DNA from: Guillardia theta CCMP2712
Taxonomy: Eukaryota; Cryptophyceae; Pyrenomonadales; Geminigeraceae
Direction of reading: 5' to 3'
NCBI RefSeq assembly: GCF_000315625.1
Contig: NW_005434589.1
Coordinates: forward strand, 152,865 to 216,864
DNA: 64,000 bases
Position 1 is the stretch's first letter. Each line of letters opens with the position of its first letter. Below the pieces are notes generated by a model. That model ran no database searches. It was not told the origin of the DNA and was given only the letters and a program-made list of their open reading frames with translations. This document shows, one piece after another, positions 11,601-25,200 of the stretch. Made by a program: the position numbers and the translations under genes.

Positions 11601-13227
11601 ATACCTCCAGGCACGCCGAATGTCTCGAGTCTGCGATGAGCTCCAGCGGTTGACTAGACGGCTGATACCCGATGACCTGCAGGTAGGCGGCGGGGATGGC
11701 AAATCGCTTGCGATGCAGGCGATGCTGGAACGAGAGGACTTGACCGCCGAGCAGAGTGACGCGACACATGACGACGAAGTCGTTGACGTCGAGAGGAAAC
11801 GCCTCTGGTCCCACTCGGATCTTGAGAGAGGTCTGCTCCACCAGCACTCCTGCAACCTCCTGCAACCCAGTGGTGAAGAGCCTCCACTCGACCGCGAGCG
11901 GCCTTCTCATGCTCTCCAAGTCTATCGCCAGTTCCACGTCATCGCACGGCCCGAACATCGAGGGGCCGTAGAGGTGACCCAACTTGCTGGGTCTCGAGGT
12001 CACAAAGTCATCGATGACTGTGAACCCGAGGTGAACTGGCAGGTCGCGCGCGTGCTGGTTGGTCGGGGAGACGGCGGCGTCAAGCATACCAATGTAACCT
12101 TGTTTGAGAGTCGTTCCCGAACCCAACGCGACGACGAGCTCGACGTCGGAGCTGAAGTAGCAAGAAGCGTCGTAGCCGAAGGCTGTCACTGTATCGCCTG
12201 AGAACAAGCGGCTGCAGCCAAACATCGTCTTGTCCCCGACGTTGGCCGTTCCCATCACCACCGAGCCGATCCCTTGGAGGTCAATGGGCTGGTTCATGGT
12301 GACTAGCAGCATCCTCCCGTCGGGAGTCAGGCGGGCTCGACGGACTTGGAGGCTGTGGATGTAGGTGTACTCGAAGCTGAGCGAGTTCTCAACCTCCTGA
12401 CGGAAAGACACTGAGACCTCAACCACCTCCCGTCCCTCCAGCTGCGGCGCCGAGGGAGGAGCGACCAGCACGAAGCTTGTCATCCCGCTGTCTGTGGTGA
12501 TGTTGCCGATCACTGCCGGCTCCTTCCCTGCGAACACAACTTGCACATCGCTCACTTCCCGCGGTGCGACAAGTCCGAGCACGCTCACTAGCACCTTGTT
12601 GCCTCCCACAGCCGAGCCCTCTCCCCCGATCACCTGCACGACCCTCTGTCGAGGCGAGTCAACGCGCATCCTGGTCGCTGCCATGAAGTTGCCCCGTCGT
12701 ACGACTAGGTCATACTGTCCGAACGTGATCGGAGGCAGGAGGAAGGTAACCTCAGAAGCAAACTCGTCGTCGTAACTCACACTGTGCAGCTTGCCGAAGT
12801 ACGGGCCGACGGTCAGCTCGAAGTTGCTCAGCACGTCCGAGTTCGCTGAAGTGCCACCGAAGTTGGCAAGGACCAACTTGAGCATGTTCTCAGCTCCTTC
12901 ATTGAGCGTGGCAGGAGTGACTGATTCAACCCTCGCCGTGTCCCACACCTTCTCCACCGCCGCGGTCAGCACAACACCAGGGAAGATGCTGCGCTGAGCT
13001 AGAGGGACGACAGAGAGGGGGAGACTGGCGGCACCAGAAGAGGCAAGAGGAAGGAGAGCAGCGACAGCTGTCTCCGTCTCGTCAGTTGAGATCAGCCTGT
13101 AGCTGTTGACGCCTCCTAAGCTGACGCCCAAACTCTGGAAGGAAGAAACCATCGGGAAGTTAAGCAGCAAGACTTCAACTTGGCTGCCTCCGTGAGCTGA
13201 GGCCGTGGAGGGAGTGAGGAGCCTCAT
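8666..13227 (-). other. giant protein, block 4: IPT, REJ, GPS-like, LysM-like end
   Basis: Exon 4 and the last piece. Two more IPT-like units; a REJ-like region at about 10500-11970 (FGPCDDVELAIDLES start, ALGYSWQC, then PGGSCRLVLLQ and ALRCEGF); a helical stretch; a GPS-like motif at about 9440-9600 (CVVWDAVSDSWAEGC then CVCPALSTVAV); and a LysM-like unit at about 9020-9115 (WVMDGETLQDVARLYG, LFAINPDLL). The canonical GPS cleavage tripeptide H-L-S/T reads A-L-S here. No membrane-spanning segment follows. Confidence 0.6.
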
Positions 13228-16200
13228 CTGGACACATCAAGTCAGTCAAGTCAAAGCCATCGCGCTCACAGTTACCTCAGGGGCTGCGATGTAGGTGAAG
13301 CTCGCACTCGCCACAGTCCCCAGCAACAAGTTGCGGACTTGCAGGGTCACTCGACCAGGAAGTTTCGCTGCTGGCACTGTGATATTGACAACCAGGTCGA
13401 AGCCAGACTGGACGAAAGAACCTGCGACGATCGTCGCCTCCTGCCCTCCAACGTTCACCTTGATGTGATCGGAGTTGGCAGCGAAGAAGTTCAAGATCGT
13501 AAGCTCGACATTGCAACCTCCAGTCACGCTGCACTCCGGTTGACGCACGGCAACAGCAGGAGTGTAGAACTGGTGCTGGTAGCTGGCAAAGTGCTCGGTG
13601 TTGTAGCTCTGGAAGATCAGAACAGTCGTGCTCATCGGCATCCATACTGACGGAGTCACGAACTCGATCACGGTTCGTAGAGGAGCTTCTCCAGCCCCCC
13701 TCTGCTCGTCACTCCACGAGATGTTCTTGACGGTCCCACTGAACGGCCCGAAGGCGATCTGAACCTGATTCAAGAAGTCCTCGCCCGCCTCCGCTGCTGT
13801 CACCAGCTGCGGGAATCTCTGCAGAGCGATCTCGACCACGTCCCCTCCAGCTATCGACGAGCTCGTCGTGCTGATCGATTCGATGTGGGTCAGGTTAGTC
13901 TGCGTGTAGCTCCAGTCAATGGCGCCATCAAGCACCTGCAACAGGGTGAAACGAGCAGGGCCAGGGGAGGCCCGAGCAGGAATGGTGAAAGTCATGGAGC
14001 AGATTCGGTTGTATGAGACTCCGTTGCAGACGACGTTCTGCGCTGGGGTCGAGAGGTAATCACTGCTGTTGACCGCACCGCTCAAGTTGGTCAAGGCCAA
14101 CACGAACTGAGAAGAGCTGGAGCTTCGGATGCGAACAAACACCTGAGACGTGCGATTGAGAGGCCCGATAGCGGGGTAGTAGGAGAGAAGCTTCGAGTCC
14201 ATAGCGTCCACCTTGAGGGTGACATTGAGGGTGAGAGCCTGGCTCGATCGAGCTAGTGCCAGAGACAACTTGTCACCGCTAGCGGGACACGCCAGAGATT
14301 CGAAGGAGAGGACAGTTGAGGTCCAGTCAGAGACGACAACGCTCCCTGCCGTTGATACTCCCGCGGCACTGACCAACCTGACCGTCTCTTGTTGCAGGAT
14401 GGGAGACCACCCTTGGTAGGAGACCGTCAGGTTGAAAGTTCCACCAATGACGCAACTCTGAGGAGAGAAAGAAGCGATGGCAGGGCTGACGGCCACAGGT
14501 CGATACAGGAAGTCAAACTGAACGTCGGAGATTTGGGGGCTTAGGAACTTCACAAGCGCCCGGCAGAGCCCCTCCGTCGCTCGTTCTGGGTTGACCACGA
14601 CAACCGACAGGCTCTGCTCTACAGGGTCTGCCATCATCTCCACCACCCTTGCGGCCCTAGAGCCGAAAACAACCAAGACATCATGGAGCGGCAGAGTGAC
14701 GTTGGAGATGCGGAGCTCGATCAGCGTTCCTCCCGTTAACGGGCCTTCACTGACGCTCACCCTGTTGAGGACAGGAGCTTGCTTTGCACGGAGATCAAAA
14801 CATCTTGCGGCATCGCAGGACTGAGGTGCAAGAACCTGTGAAGACATGTCACCACAAACAGCGGGCGACATGCGAAAACTCACCGGAGCCAACAAGACAT
14901 TCTGAGCGCAGAACCAGGTGTAGTCGCAAGTTTGCTGCAGAGAGTAGAGGAAAGTAACATACGGTTGGTTGGTGTCGGTGCTTGAGATTCGGATGGGAAG
15001 CGGTCCCATCGTCATCATGGGAGGGACGTAGAAGGCAACTGTAGTGACGGAGGAGGCGTGGATAACCTCCTGCACTTGGGCGTTGGCGCCTCCAGCACCC
15101 ACATAGATCGACTTCATGTCGTTGACTTGGAAGCCTCCGACCTGCGCTATCACGAGCGAGCCGTCCAGGGGCCCGCTCATCCGGTTGAGGTCCAGGAGGG
15201 TCGGAGTGCTGAGGTCGTAGAAGGAGACGTCGACCTCGACGTCACGACTGGCCGCGCGGATGGTGATCTTGGAGCTCGACGACGTGGCGGAGTAAACCTG
15301 CATCACCACTCGAACAACGGCACTCACGTTGTAGATCTGAGTCCTGACTAACTCGAAGGACTCGATGCTGGCCCTGACATCAGACTTGACGTAGAGGGCA
15401 GGAGAGACCGGGCCAGAGATATCCTTGTAGTTCTGATCGAAGGACATGCTGGGGAAGAGAGGGTAGTCCTGAATGATCACCTCCAACTTCGATGGCAGAC
15501 CCAGAGGCAGCGAGCGAGGCCAGACGTTGAGGACCTGAGGAACGTTCCCTTTGCCTAAGGCAACCTTGAAGCCGACGGAGAAGTCACGATTGAGAGTTGA
15601 CAGCACGACTCCGTTGATCTCACTGAGACTGTCGAGTTGAGTTCCGATGGGTTTGATCGCAAGCACCAGCCAAGAGTGATCAGCAGACACAATGTCAAAC
15701 TCTTGATCCTGCAACCAACGAGATTCAATGGCGACCTGAAGCTCAAGTTTGCTCTTCACCGCCGGCATGCCAGTCAATGAGAGCTGGAACTCAACCCTGC
15801 CATCTGCGAAGAAAACTTGCTGACCCGACGCGTGCAGACGAGGGTCGTTGTACTGATAACTGAAAGAGATCGAGGAGCCAGACACAATGTCGGTGATCTC
15901 CACCATCGCTTGACAGGCCTGCTCGCAACTGGTGGGAGGAACGACGAAGGAGAACTCGGTCTCGAACTGACTGGAGGACCTCAAGTTGAACACAGCCGCT
16001 GGTTTGCCTCCAACAGAAACGAAAACTTGCGACATCGACGTCAGGGGGAAGTTCTTGGCCAGGACCCTGACGGGGTTTCCGCCGAGGGCAGGGCCAGAGG
16101 AAGGCTGGGCGAGGACAAGCTGCGCCCCCCCGACCACTGCGAGGCGGAACGAGGAGACCTGCTGGTTGATGGCGCCCTTGAACAGGTAAACGCTCCCAGC

Positions 16201-19200
16201 CCATGAGCCCTTGGGCAGAGGCTGCTGCAAGGAGCAGACCAGCAGGGCCGAGTCAACGTGAGACACGATAAGATCCAGAGGAGTGCAGGAGACGCCGCTG
16301 ACGTCGACGTCAAAGTCCGACAGTGTCGCGTTAAGAGGAACTTGTTGGAGCTCGAGATTGAGCGTCTTCTGCTCGTCAGCCTGCACTTGCGGGGGATCAA
16401 CTTTTACCAGCTGGAACGACTTGGTGACCATGATGTTCACATAACCCGCAGCAAGGAGGCTGGGGCTAGCGGAGCCTTGGCAGATGCCATAGAAGCTCAC
16501 AGCTTGCTGGCCAGTCGGCATGGGAGGAACAAGAACAGTTAGAGTGATGGAGTTGGCCGTCTTGTCAAGAGTCCGTTGGACGTCACTGACCTCCGCAACT
16601 CTCTGCCCAACAAATGCTGTGAAGTCACAACCAGAGAAGCTGGGGTCGAGGAGGGCAAACGTAGCCTGCAGGTACCAGTTCCCGGCTGATGGCCCGGTGC
16701 TGGGGTTGAGCTCGGCTTCACTGACAGTGTACGAGTCCATGACTGTGAGCATGGAGCTGAACTCTCGGCCTGTGCTCGTGACCGTGATAGCGGCAGGTCC
16801 CTTCATGAGGACAGGGGCGACTAAGCGAATCAGAGTCTCTGCCTTGGACACCATCACTGACTGGAACTGCACAAGCGAGTTGTCGAGAGAAACAGCCAAG
16901 ACCGTAGAGGGGTCCACACCCTCCAGCAGGACGGAGACGATATCTCCTCCAAGGTTAGAGATGTTCTGAGGGAAGACAGCAAGCAGCCTCGGAACCGGGG
17001 AGTAGAACTCTACATCCGCTTGCACTTGACAGCGCTGGGGGAATCCGTTGATGCTGATCTGAAGGGACACATTAGCGGCGACTTGAGACCAATATTTGGG
17101 TGAATCAAATTGCACGATGGAACGAGAGTCTATCTGCTCGAACTTGGCAACGGGGATGGAGACAGGACCCAGTCGGACGACGAAGTCTAGACTGCTGCTG
17201 ATCGACTGAGTCGTGTGGAGCTCTACGGTAACTTTAGTGCCTCCGTCCATGGAGATGGAGGATGGGGAGACCCGGGTGATGGCAGCGCACTGAGGATCGA
17301 AGATCTCAATGGAGAAGCTGAGAGTCTGGTTGATCATGATCTGCAGCTCAACAGTTCCTGACCGAGACGCGATGGAAACGTCAGGGAGGACGAGTTGCAT
17401 TGCCATGGAATTGGCTCCAGCTATCAAAGATCCAGGGGAGATGGGCACTTGGAAGGTCTGGCTGTTAACCAGGACCTGGGCAACGATTCCAGTAGCAGAT
17501 TGGGAGCCGATCACGTTGTCAATCTCTACCTGAAGCTTGCCACCTGTGCTCGCGATCACGCTGGGGGTGACCTGACGAATCATTGGGGAGTGAACTGGAT
17601 CATCGATGTTGATGGGCAGCACCAGATCTATCAGCTGATTGAGGGAACTGCGAAGGACGAGGACCGCCTGTCTCGCAGCCCCCGTGTCGAACACACTCGT
17701 GACAATCGTCGTTGCCGTGCTGTCCTGAGTCAAAGCTGACACGCCGACAGCTTGTCCATCGACCAAGACCTCAAGGCGGTCCAGCGACATGGCTGGTGCG
17801 TTGCTGACCTTGAGCGAGAGGGCAACCATCTCATCCTTGAACAGCTGGGAGGGGCTCGTGACCTGCACGACGGGCTTCACGCTGGCAGGGAAGTGAGTGA
17901 GGAAGCTGGTGGTGAGACTGCCAGCGATCCAGAGGCTGAGGTTCTTGTAGCCAGACAAGCCCAAGGCAGAGGGGCTGCGAACGAGGAAGTCGCAGTGTGA
18001 GGGTGTCCAGGAGACTCGAAGGATTGGAAGTCGCTTGCTCGACTCGAAACGGATCTCAACAACCTCGTTGGAGAGAATCTGCCGGAGATTCTCTACCCTG
18101 ACCACCATCTCGCCCTCGACAGGGGGTGTAACCTTGACCTGCGTCATGCGAACGGCTCCCTGAGCAGCCTTGAGCTGGTTTGGCACGTAGAAGAAACATG
18201 AGTCAGAGTCCGAACGGAGCAGAGCGACTCCTCCCTTGGCGGAGGTCGGGTACCTCAAGCTCACTGCTGTGAAACCATCCGTTTGGTTGACACGATCCAC
18301 CACAGCCTGATGCCCGCAGTCCGAGCTCGCTAACCCTCCGCAAGTGGCATCGTTGAAGCAGGAGAGGGCGCAGGTTGTACAGACATCGTCTGCTGCACAC
18401 CATCCCTGGTTGAGTCCTCCTACCGCGTACGACGCGCATTTGCCGAACATGCCGCTGAAGTTGGGAGTGTCAGAGCACGAGTCAAGCGAAATGCCGAAAG
18501 TGACTTGCAGGTTCGAAGTCGATGAAAGGCTCTTGGGGATGGGGTTAGAGCACTTCGAGCACGAGGGGAAACTGAGTTGGAGGTAGAAGTTGGAGCCAGG
18601 AACAGCAACCGCAGGCGCGAGAGTGACGTCACATTTCTTTCCTGGCAGCATCACAAAGGCCTCGTCGTTCCTGAGAGTGACCCCCCCAGCGAGCGCCATC
18701 GAGACTCCGTAGACTCCGTGGGCAACGACGTCAGGCATCGATGCGAAGATCGAGATGACGTCCAGTCGGAAACGAATTGCATGCACCCCTACCATCACCA
18801 GCTGAGCTTCCTTGCCACTGAACACGAAATTCTGAGAGCGGTTGTTCGAAATGTTCATCTGAACGATCGCCACCATCGGAATGGTTTTGTATGTTGTGCT
18901 CAGTTCGAAGAAGAGAACATCCTGACTGTCTTGATACAAAACAGCAGGGCCACCGGAGGATGGGAGGGAATGGTTGAGGGTTTCAGCTTCAGGAGAGAAA
19001 GGAAGAAAGGAAGAAATCTTCAAGGGGTCCGTGAGAACATCGATGTACCCGCTTGCAACCACAGAGCCACCCTGCCCGATGACATTGAGGGCCTTTGACT
19101 GCGAGGTCACTGCTGACATGGCAGGTACTCGACAGTTGATCGACGTCCTTGCCGTGATCGACTGATTGAGAGTACAATCGAGAAGCTCGTTGTCCAAGGA

Positions 19201-22200
19201 AACCTGCAGGGCAGCTCGACTGTTACTTGCCAGCACGAGGGTCACGTTTGTTGACTCGTGCACGTAGACCATTGTGGGTCGGACACTCAGCAAGCTGTAT
19301 CCCGTGCTGGGAGCGACGGAGAGCGCGCAGGAGAGGTTCAAGGATGGCAAGTTTACTTGAATCTGCAGGACAGACGAGGAGCAGACGACGGGGAGTTTGA
19401 ACTGCATGAAGTGCACTCTACCCTGAGGGGTGTCAGCAGTCTCTGGAGACAACAAGAAGGGACTGAACGACGATGAGCTGCCATCGATGATCGTAACTTG
19501 AATGTTTGTGAGTCCTTGCAGACCTGAGACTCCGAGAGTCACGTTATCGCCACATTCAGCGCCCTGCCACTTCTGCGAAGTTTGGTTGTACGTGATGCCA
19601 TTTCCAAGTACAGATCGGATCTGAGGAGGCTCGCAAGTATCCCTGGGCATCAAGAACTTCACCTTGCTCTGACCGTTGTGAAACAATTCAGCAATTCCCT
19701 GCCCTCCCAGTTGCGTCTGCCTGTTAGGCAGTTGGAGGCTGAGGATAGAAATAATCGGTTTTCCGTTCACAGCGTTTGAGCTCTGACGTGTAACGGAATT
19801 GATCGTTGCGTCTGCGCCATCCAAGGAGAGTCGAAACTTGCTGACGTCACTGTCAAGCTCAAAGGCAAAGTGTCGGAGGATGATTTTCATGGCACTGCCA
19901 CTCGAGCATGGAATCGACGTAGGTACTGTGTCCACCACCACGGGCGTCAAGTGGTCGGAGATATTGACGATGCTGGTGGGTTGGCTGTAGCCGTTGTCAG
20001 CCATCGCGACAACACGGAAGTAGTACATGACTCCACTTGTAAGCCCAAGCTTGGAGTATCGGAAGGTGGGAGTCGTCTTATCAATCATTGGCGTGTACTC
20101 GACGATCGGAGCTTGGAAGTCAGAAGTCAAGGAGGTTTGAACCTCAAAGCTCAGCTGATTGTTTGCGATGCTGCTGGAGTCGATCGCCCATGACAAGTTG
20201 ACAGCGAGGCCACTGGACGAGCCCGACCACAAGAGCGCCTGGAGGTTGTGAGGAGCAACAGCGTTCCCCATGAACTGCGAAAGCAGAGGGTCTGATGCTG
20301 GGCCGATGCCAGCCAGGTTCTTGGCGACGACTCGGAACTCGTACAGGCTGTTGGGCTGCAACGAGCTGGTCGACAACCTATAGCTTTCTCGCAGGGGCAC
20401 CACGTCATAGTCCGTGTCGTTGACCCTAACGATGTAGGAGGCGAGAGGGTAAGAATTGTCGCCCGTGCCCGTATTCACCGGCCACTTCCATGAGAACACA
20501 TAGTATCCCTGCTGTAGCACGAAACTGAAGTCAAGCGGGCTTGACGGCAAATCTGCTGCGCGGCAGGTTCTATACCCAGAGAAGGCACCAGCACCAACAA
20601 GGTTGTAAGCTTTCACACGGAAGAAGTACACTCGTCCTGCTTGAAAAGCCAACGAGATGTTCTCGCTCATGATCTTGAACTCCCGAGAAGCCAATGGCAT
20701 GTCAAAGTCGACGATCGCCTCGGCAAAGGGATCAAAATTCCTTTGTGCAGAAACTTGGATGGCGTACTGGGTGAGCTGAAACGGCACATTGGCGCCGATT
20801 CCTGCATCGACCGGGCGCGTCCAGTGGAGGGAGATAGCGAGAGGTCCTGACACAACAGCGCTCGTGATGCGAGGAGCCGAAGGGATTCCGACGCAGATCC
20901 GAGAGGTGGTGGTAGACCATGCTCCCCTACCGGCGGCGCTAACGGCAGCAGCTCGGATGTAGTAGATGGTGCCTGGTACAAGTCCAGAGCCCTCGGACGA
21001 GAGGTAAGGAGACGAGAACTCCTTGAGACCAGGGCCTGCGAAGTCAGGAGTTGGGCAGAACTGAAGGTCATACGACAAAATCTCAAGCGATGTATCCCCG
21101 TAGCCTGTGTCTAAGGGAAGGAGCAGGACGACCAGGATGGCGTTGGGGTTGACGTTGCTCGTCCTGTTGATGAAAGGAGCGGACGGGGGAGCCGCAGCCT
21201 TCCTGTTGAGAGTGTTGGAGTGCAGACTTGACCCGACGACGTTCTCAGCGAACGCACGGAAGGAATAGTTGACAGCCTTCTTCAGCCCGGGGACCAGCAC
21301 CCAGCTCTGAGAGGGATACTGCTTGACGTAATCATAACCGTCAAAAATCACCAGGGGCGCGAAGTTGTCATTGATGGATGCCTGGACCAAGAACCACGAG
21401 AGCGACACGTTGGGGCAGGTCGTGGCGCTGCCGACCCCGATGTCACTAGGTGCCGTCCAGGAGACGTTGACAGACAGCGAGCCAGACACGAGAGCTAAAT
21501 CAAGCTGTGGAGGCTCGGGAAGGTCGATGGCGCAGAACGTGACATAGGTCACGTCCGAGTAACCAGCCTTGTTCATACAGCGAGCGTAGAGGTAATAGAA
21601 CTTTCCTTTCACCAGCTCTTTCTGATCGAAGGTAGTGTTCATCGGATCTTGGTAATTGAAAGTAAAGTTTTGCACAAAGCTTGCATTTGAGAAGCTTCCA
21701 TCAGGGTAGAATTGTATCGGAATAGTAGACAGGAAGAACTGAATGTCGACATCAGTGAAACCTGCTGGAGTCTCTGTCAAACCGAAGCCAATATCCGTCG
21801 GAAACTCCCAAGAGACGCAGACTGACATCGGACCACGCAGGTTGGTTGCCTCAAACTTCACAACAGGCCCTGGTTTCTTGAGCATGTATATGTCCGCCTT
21901 GGACTCGATGCTCAGCCCCAGGAGGTTTCCAGCTCGGATGTAGACGCAGTATTGGTCGCCAGTCACGAAGTTCCTGTCTGTCACAGTGCGGCTGAAGGTG
22001 TTGTAGTCGACGACCGCCTGGTAGGCAGGGACTGAGGCACTACTCACAGAGTTGCAGTTGGAGTGATAGAGCACGACATAGTAGTTGTCAATTATCCTCT
22101 TCTTCGGGTCCGCTTGTCTATCCGCCGGCCTGATCTCACCGTCTGTGACCGGAGCAGTCCAGGAGATCTGAAGGGTCTTGGCATTGACGTTGATCACAGT

Positions 22201-25200
22201 CACGCTGGCGGGATTTGACGGCAGCTCGATGCCTCGAACGTCAACAGGCTGAGACGTTTGACCGAGTCCGTAGTAGTTGTAAGATTGGATGGAGACGATG
22301 CTGGAGTCCCCAAATGTGTCATATAAGGGACCTGCACTCGACCACTGCAAGATGATGTCAGTGCTCATGTTACACCTGCAAACAGAGTCAAATGTAGACA
22401 GCACAGCAACAGGTTGCTTCACTTACACATAAGATTCCTCGATTTGATACGTTGGCCAGATGTACTGCGAGAGCTCAAAGACGGGGATGAACGACGCGGT
22501 GCCATTGAACAACAAGTCGAAGTACGATGAGCCTGAATTGACACAGAACGACCCAGCTTTGGCGCAGCAGGATTCCGCAGATGTGTAGTAGGGATCGTTG
22601 TGCTGACAACCAATCAAGATCTGAGACGGTTGCTCGGGAGTTGCCTCGTAGTGCATCATAGTGGCCACAGCTGCAAACATGCTGTTGTCAGCTTGGAAGA
22701 CCGCCCATCGTTGAGGATTTGCCGTGTACAGGTATCTGAAGACCACAAAACCTTCGAACAAGATAACGCCGTTGGTTGCTATGGTTTTCTCCCACTTGAT
22801 CAGCATAGAATGAAAGGAACCGCTGCAAGCAACAAGACCAAATTGATTGACCGCGTTGTTCAGCCTCATGGAGAACAGTTGAACTTGAACGCTTCCTTCA
22901 AGTTCCAACTTCTGCACCTCTACTGCAGTTTCTTTCGACAGCTCCAGCACGGAAATATTTTGGCCCGAGCACTTGACGATCATGTCTCTAGTTCCAACCT
23001 TCATGTGATGCAGGCAAGCTCCACCATTGATCTCAGGAATGGAGACGTTTGCTATGAACGAGCAGTTGTGCCATTTGTAGACATTCTCCGAGGAATCTGC
23101 AGGTGAAGTGTGAGAGACGAACATCCAGAGCAGCCCCATGTCATCTCTGAAGAGCTCAACAGCCTGACTGCCTGTAGATGAAATGGTTTGGAATGGTTCG
23201 AAAGATTGACTTTCCCTGCTCCACCTGTACACCTCGACGTTGCCGTTGGTCTGGGGGAAGGTGACCATGGTGGTGTTGCATTCGAAGAAGTCTATCACAT
23301 CCTTAGCCATGCTCAGCATCAAGGACTGATGGAAGTAGAAGTAGCCATCAGGTCGCAGAGCATACACCATCACTTCAGTCCCCGCCGCCATGGGCAAGGT
23401 GGGGTTCCCCACGCAAGTCTCGTTGGAGAACGTGCAGGGTTGTGCCATGCTGACATTGCACGACTGGGTGGCCTTCCAAGTTCCGTTGACGGGCTTGCCG
23501 GTGCTGTCATCTACACAAACATACCCCGAAGGCTTCATGTCGTTGACGGTGAAGAGGAGGACCTTGTCTTGCTCCTCGATCAGCTTAACAACTTTGATTC
23601 GTCTCGTTCCGAAGGTGGACAGAACTTGATGGACTGACAGGTTGCCAGCAAACGTGACGTCACTAGGAAAGAGCTCCTCGTTGGCCTTGTAGTTGTTGCA
23701 ATATTCGTCCTTGTCTCCGCGACAGTCTCCACCGAAGAAGCTAGAAGCTGAACTCTTCTGGTAGATGGTAGTTGCTCCGGGGTTGGAGGACTTTTGTGAG
23801 TTGTAACTTGCAACAATGATGTAATGCCGACCAGCGAATTCGAAGTGTTCGACATCCGTAGCATTCCAGGACCTGAGGGACTGAAATCCGTCGGAGTCCG
23901 GTCTCATCTCATTGGAGGGAGTAGCCAAGTTCTGCTCTTGTTCTGCGTCACTCACGCCGCCGGTGAAGGGGTAGGAGCGGAGATGCTTCTCTGTCACCTT
24001 GAAGATGTAGTCGTGAGTGAGGGTGTCGTTGACCTGCCACGAAACTTTGGCCTTCATCGCCTCCTTGTACTCTACTGCCGGTTGCGTCACTGCCGGGAGG
24101 TAGTTGGACTGCATTTGCAAGGCGGCGGACCAATCAGACCAGCTGCTCCATCCTACGACGCTGCGCGTTCTGACCAGGAACCTGTAGGCCTTTCTGAACA
24201 CGACGGAGGTCGCATTGAAGACGTAGTTGTCGGTCGAGGGGACACGGGCCAAGGTACTGTCCGCGATGGTAACGGAGAAGTTGTAGGTCGTGTCATAGCT
24301 GACTTCGGTCATCTCTTGACTGCAGTCCATCCAGGGCTGACTGCTACAGCAGGTCACAAACTTGCTTTCAGTCAGCTGGATGACCTCAGCTTCTAGTATG
24401 GAGTAGCTCCTGTTGCTGGCGTTGACCGCTGGGTTGTTGATCGTGACCTCAAATCTCAGCCACCTCATCGCTACGCTCTTGATCACCGGAGCATCAGGAA
24501 CGCCCGTGATCGCAAAAGGATCGACGGTCTCCAGCCAGACACCGGGGGAGATCCGATTGAAAGCTCGCACTCGGAACAAGTAACTCTTGCCCTCTAAGAA
24601 CTCCGTGTAGAGAGGCCAAACGATGGTGCTCCCCGTGGTCTCGGTCAAAGGCAACCAGCTGATTGAGTCTGCGAGCTTGTACTGGAGCTCGTAGCGTACG
24701 AACGCGGCATATGGGTTCGAGCTGTCACCGTGTACCCCTACTCCCATATCGTCGGGGATTGTAAGGTTGAAGACAAGAGTCGTTCCCACAATTCGAGTCG
24801 TCATTGCAGGCGCTGATGGGGCTCCGACGATGACCGAAGTCTGTTCGCTGCTATACGGGCCAAATCCGTAGGCGTTCTTGATTCTTATTCTGAGACCGAT
24901 TCCTTTCCCGTTGAGAGGTCCGGACTTGTTGGCAGGAGTGTAATCGATACCCATGAAGTTACAACACTCGGTGTACCCTGCACAGCACTGATAAGACTCA
25001 GTCTCCGAGAACAAAGTCGATGCGCCTGAGAAGAATCTAAACAAAAGCTCATAGCCCAGGTAGAAGTAGTTCTGATTCGAGGTGTAATCTGCCATCGGAT
25101 TCTTCCATGAGATCGCCATGGTCAAGTTTCCAGTTGCTGTCAAGGCGAGGTCGGAAGGCGGGGCGGGGCTCATCATATTCAGATCGCTCTGACAGTCGAG

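Noticed and set aside
15058-20193. Many plus-strand ORFs of 60-200 residues opposite the giant gene
   Set aside because: Antisense shadows of a long GC-balanced coding strand; none carries a domain or consistent splice sites.
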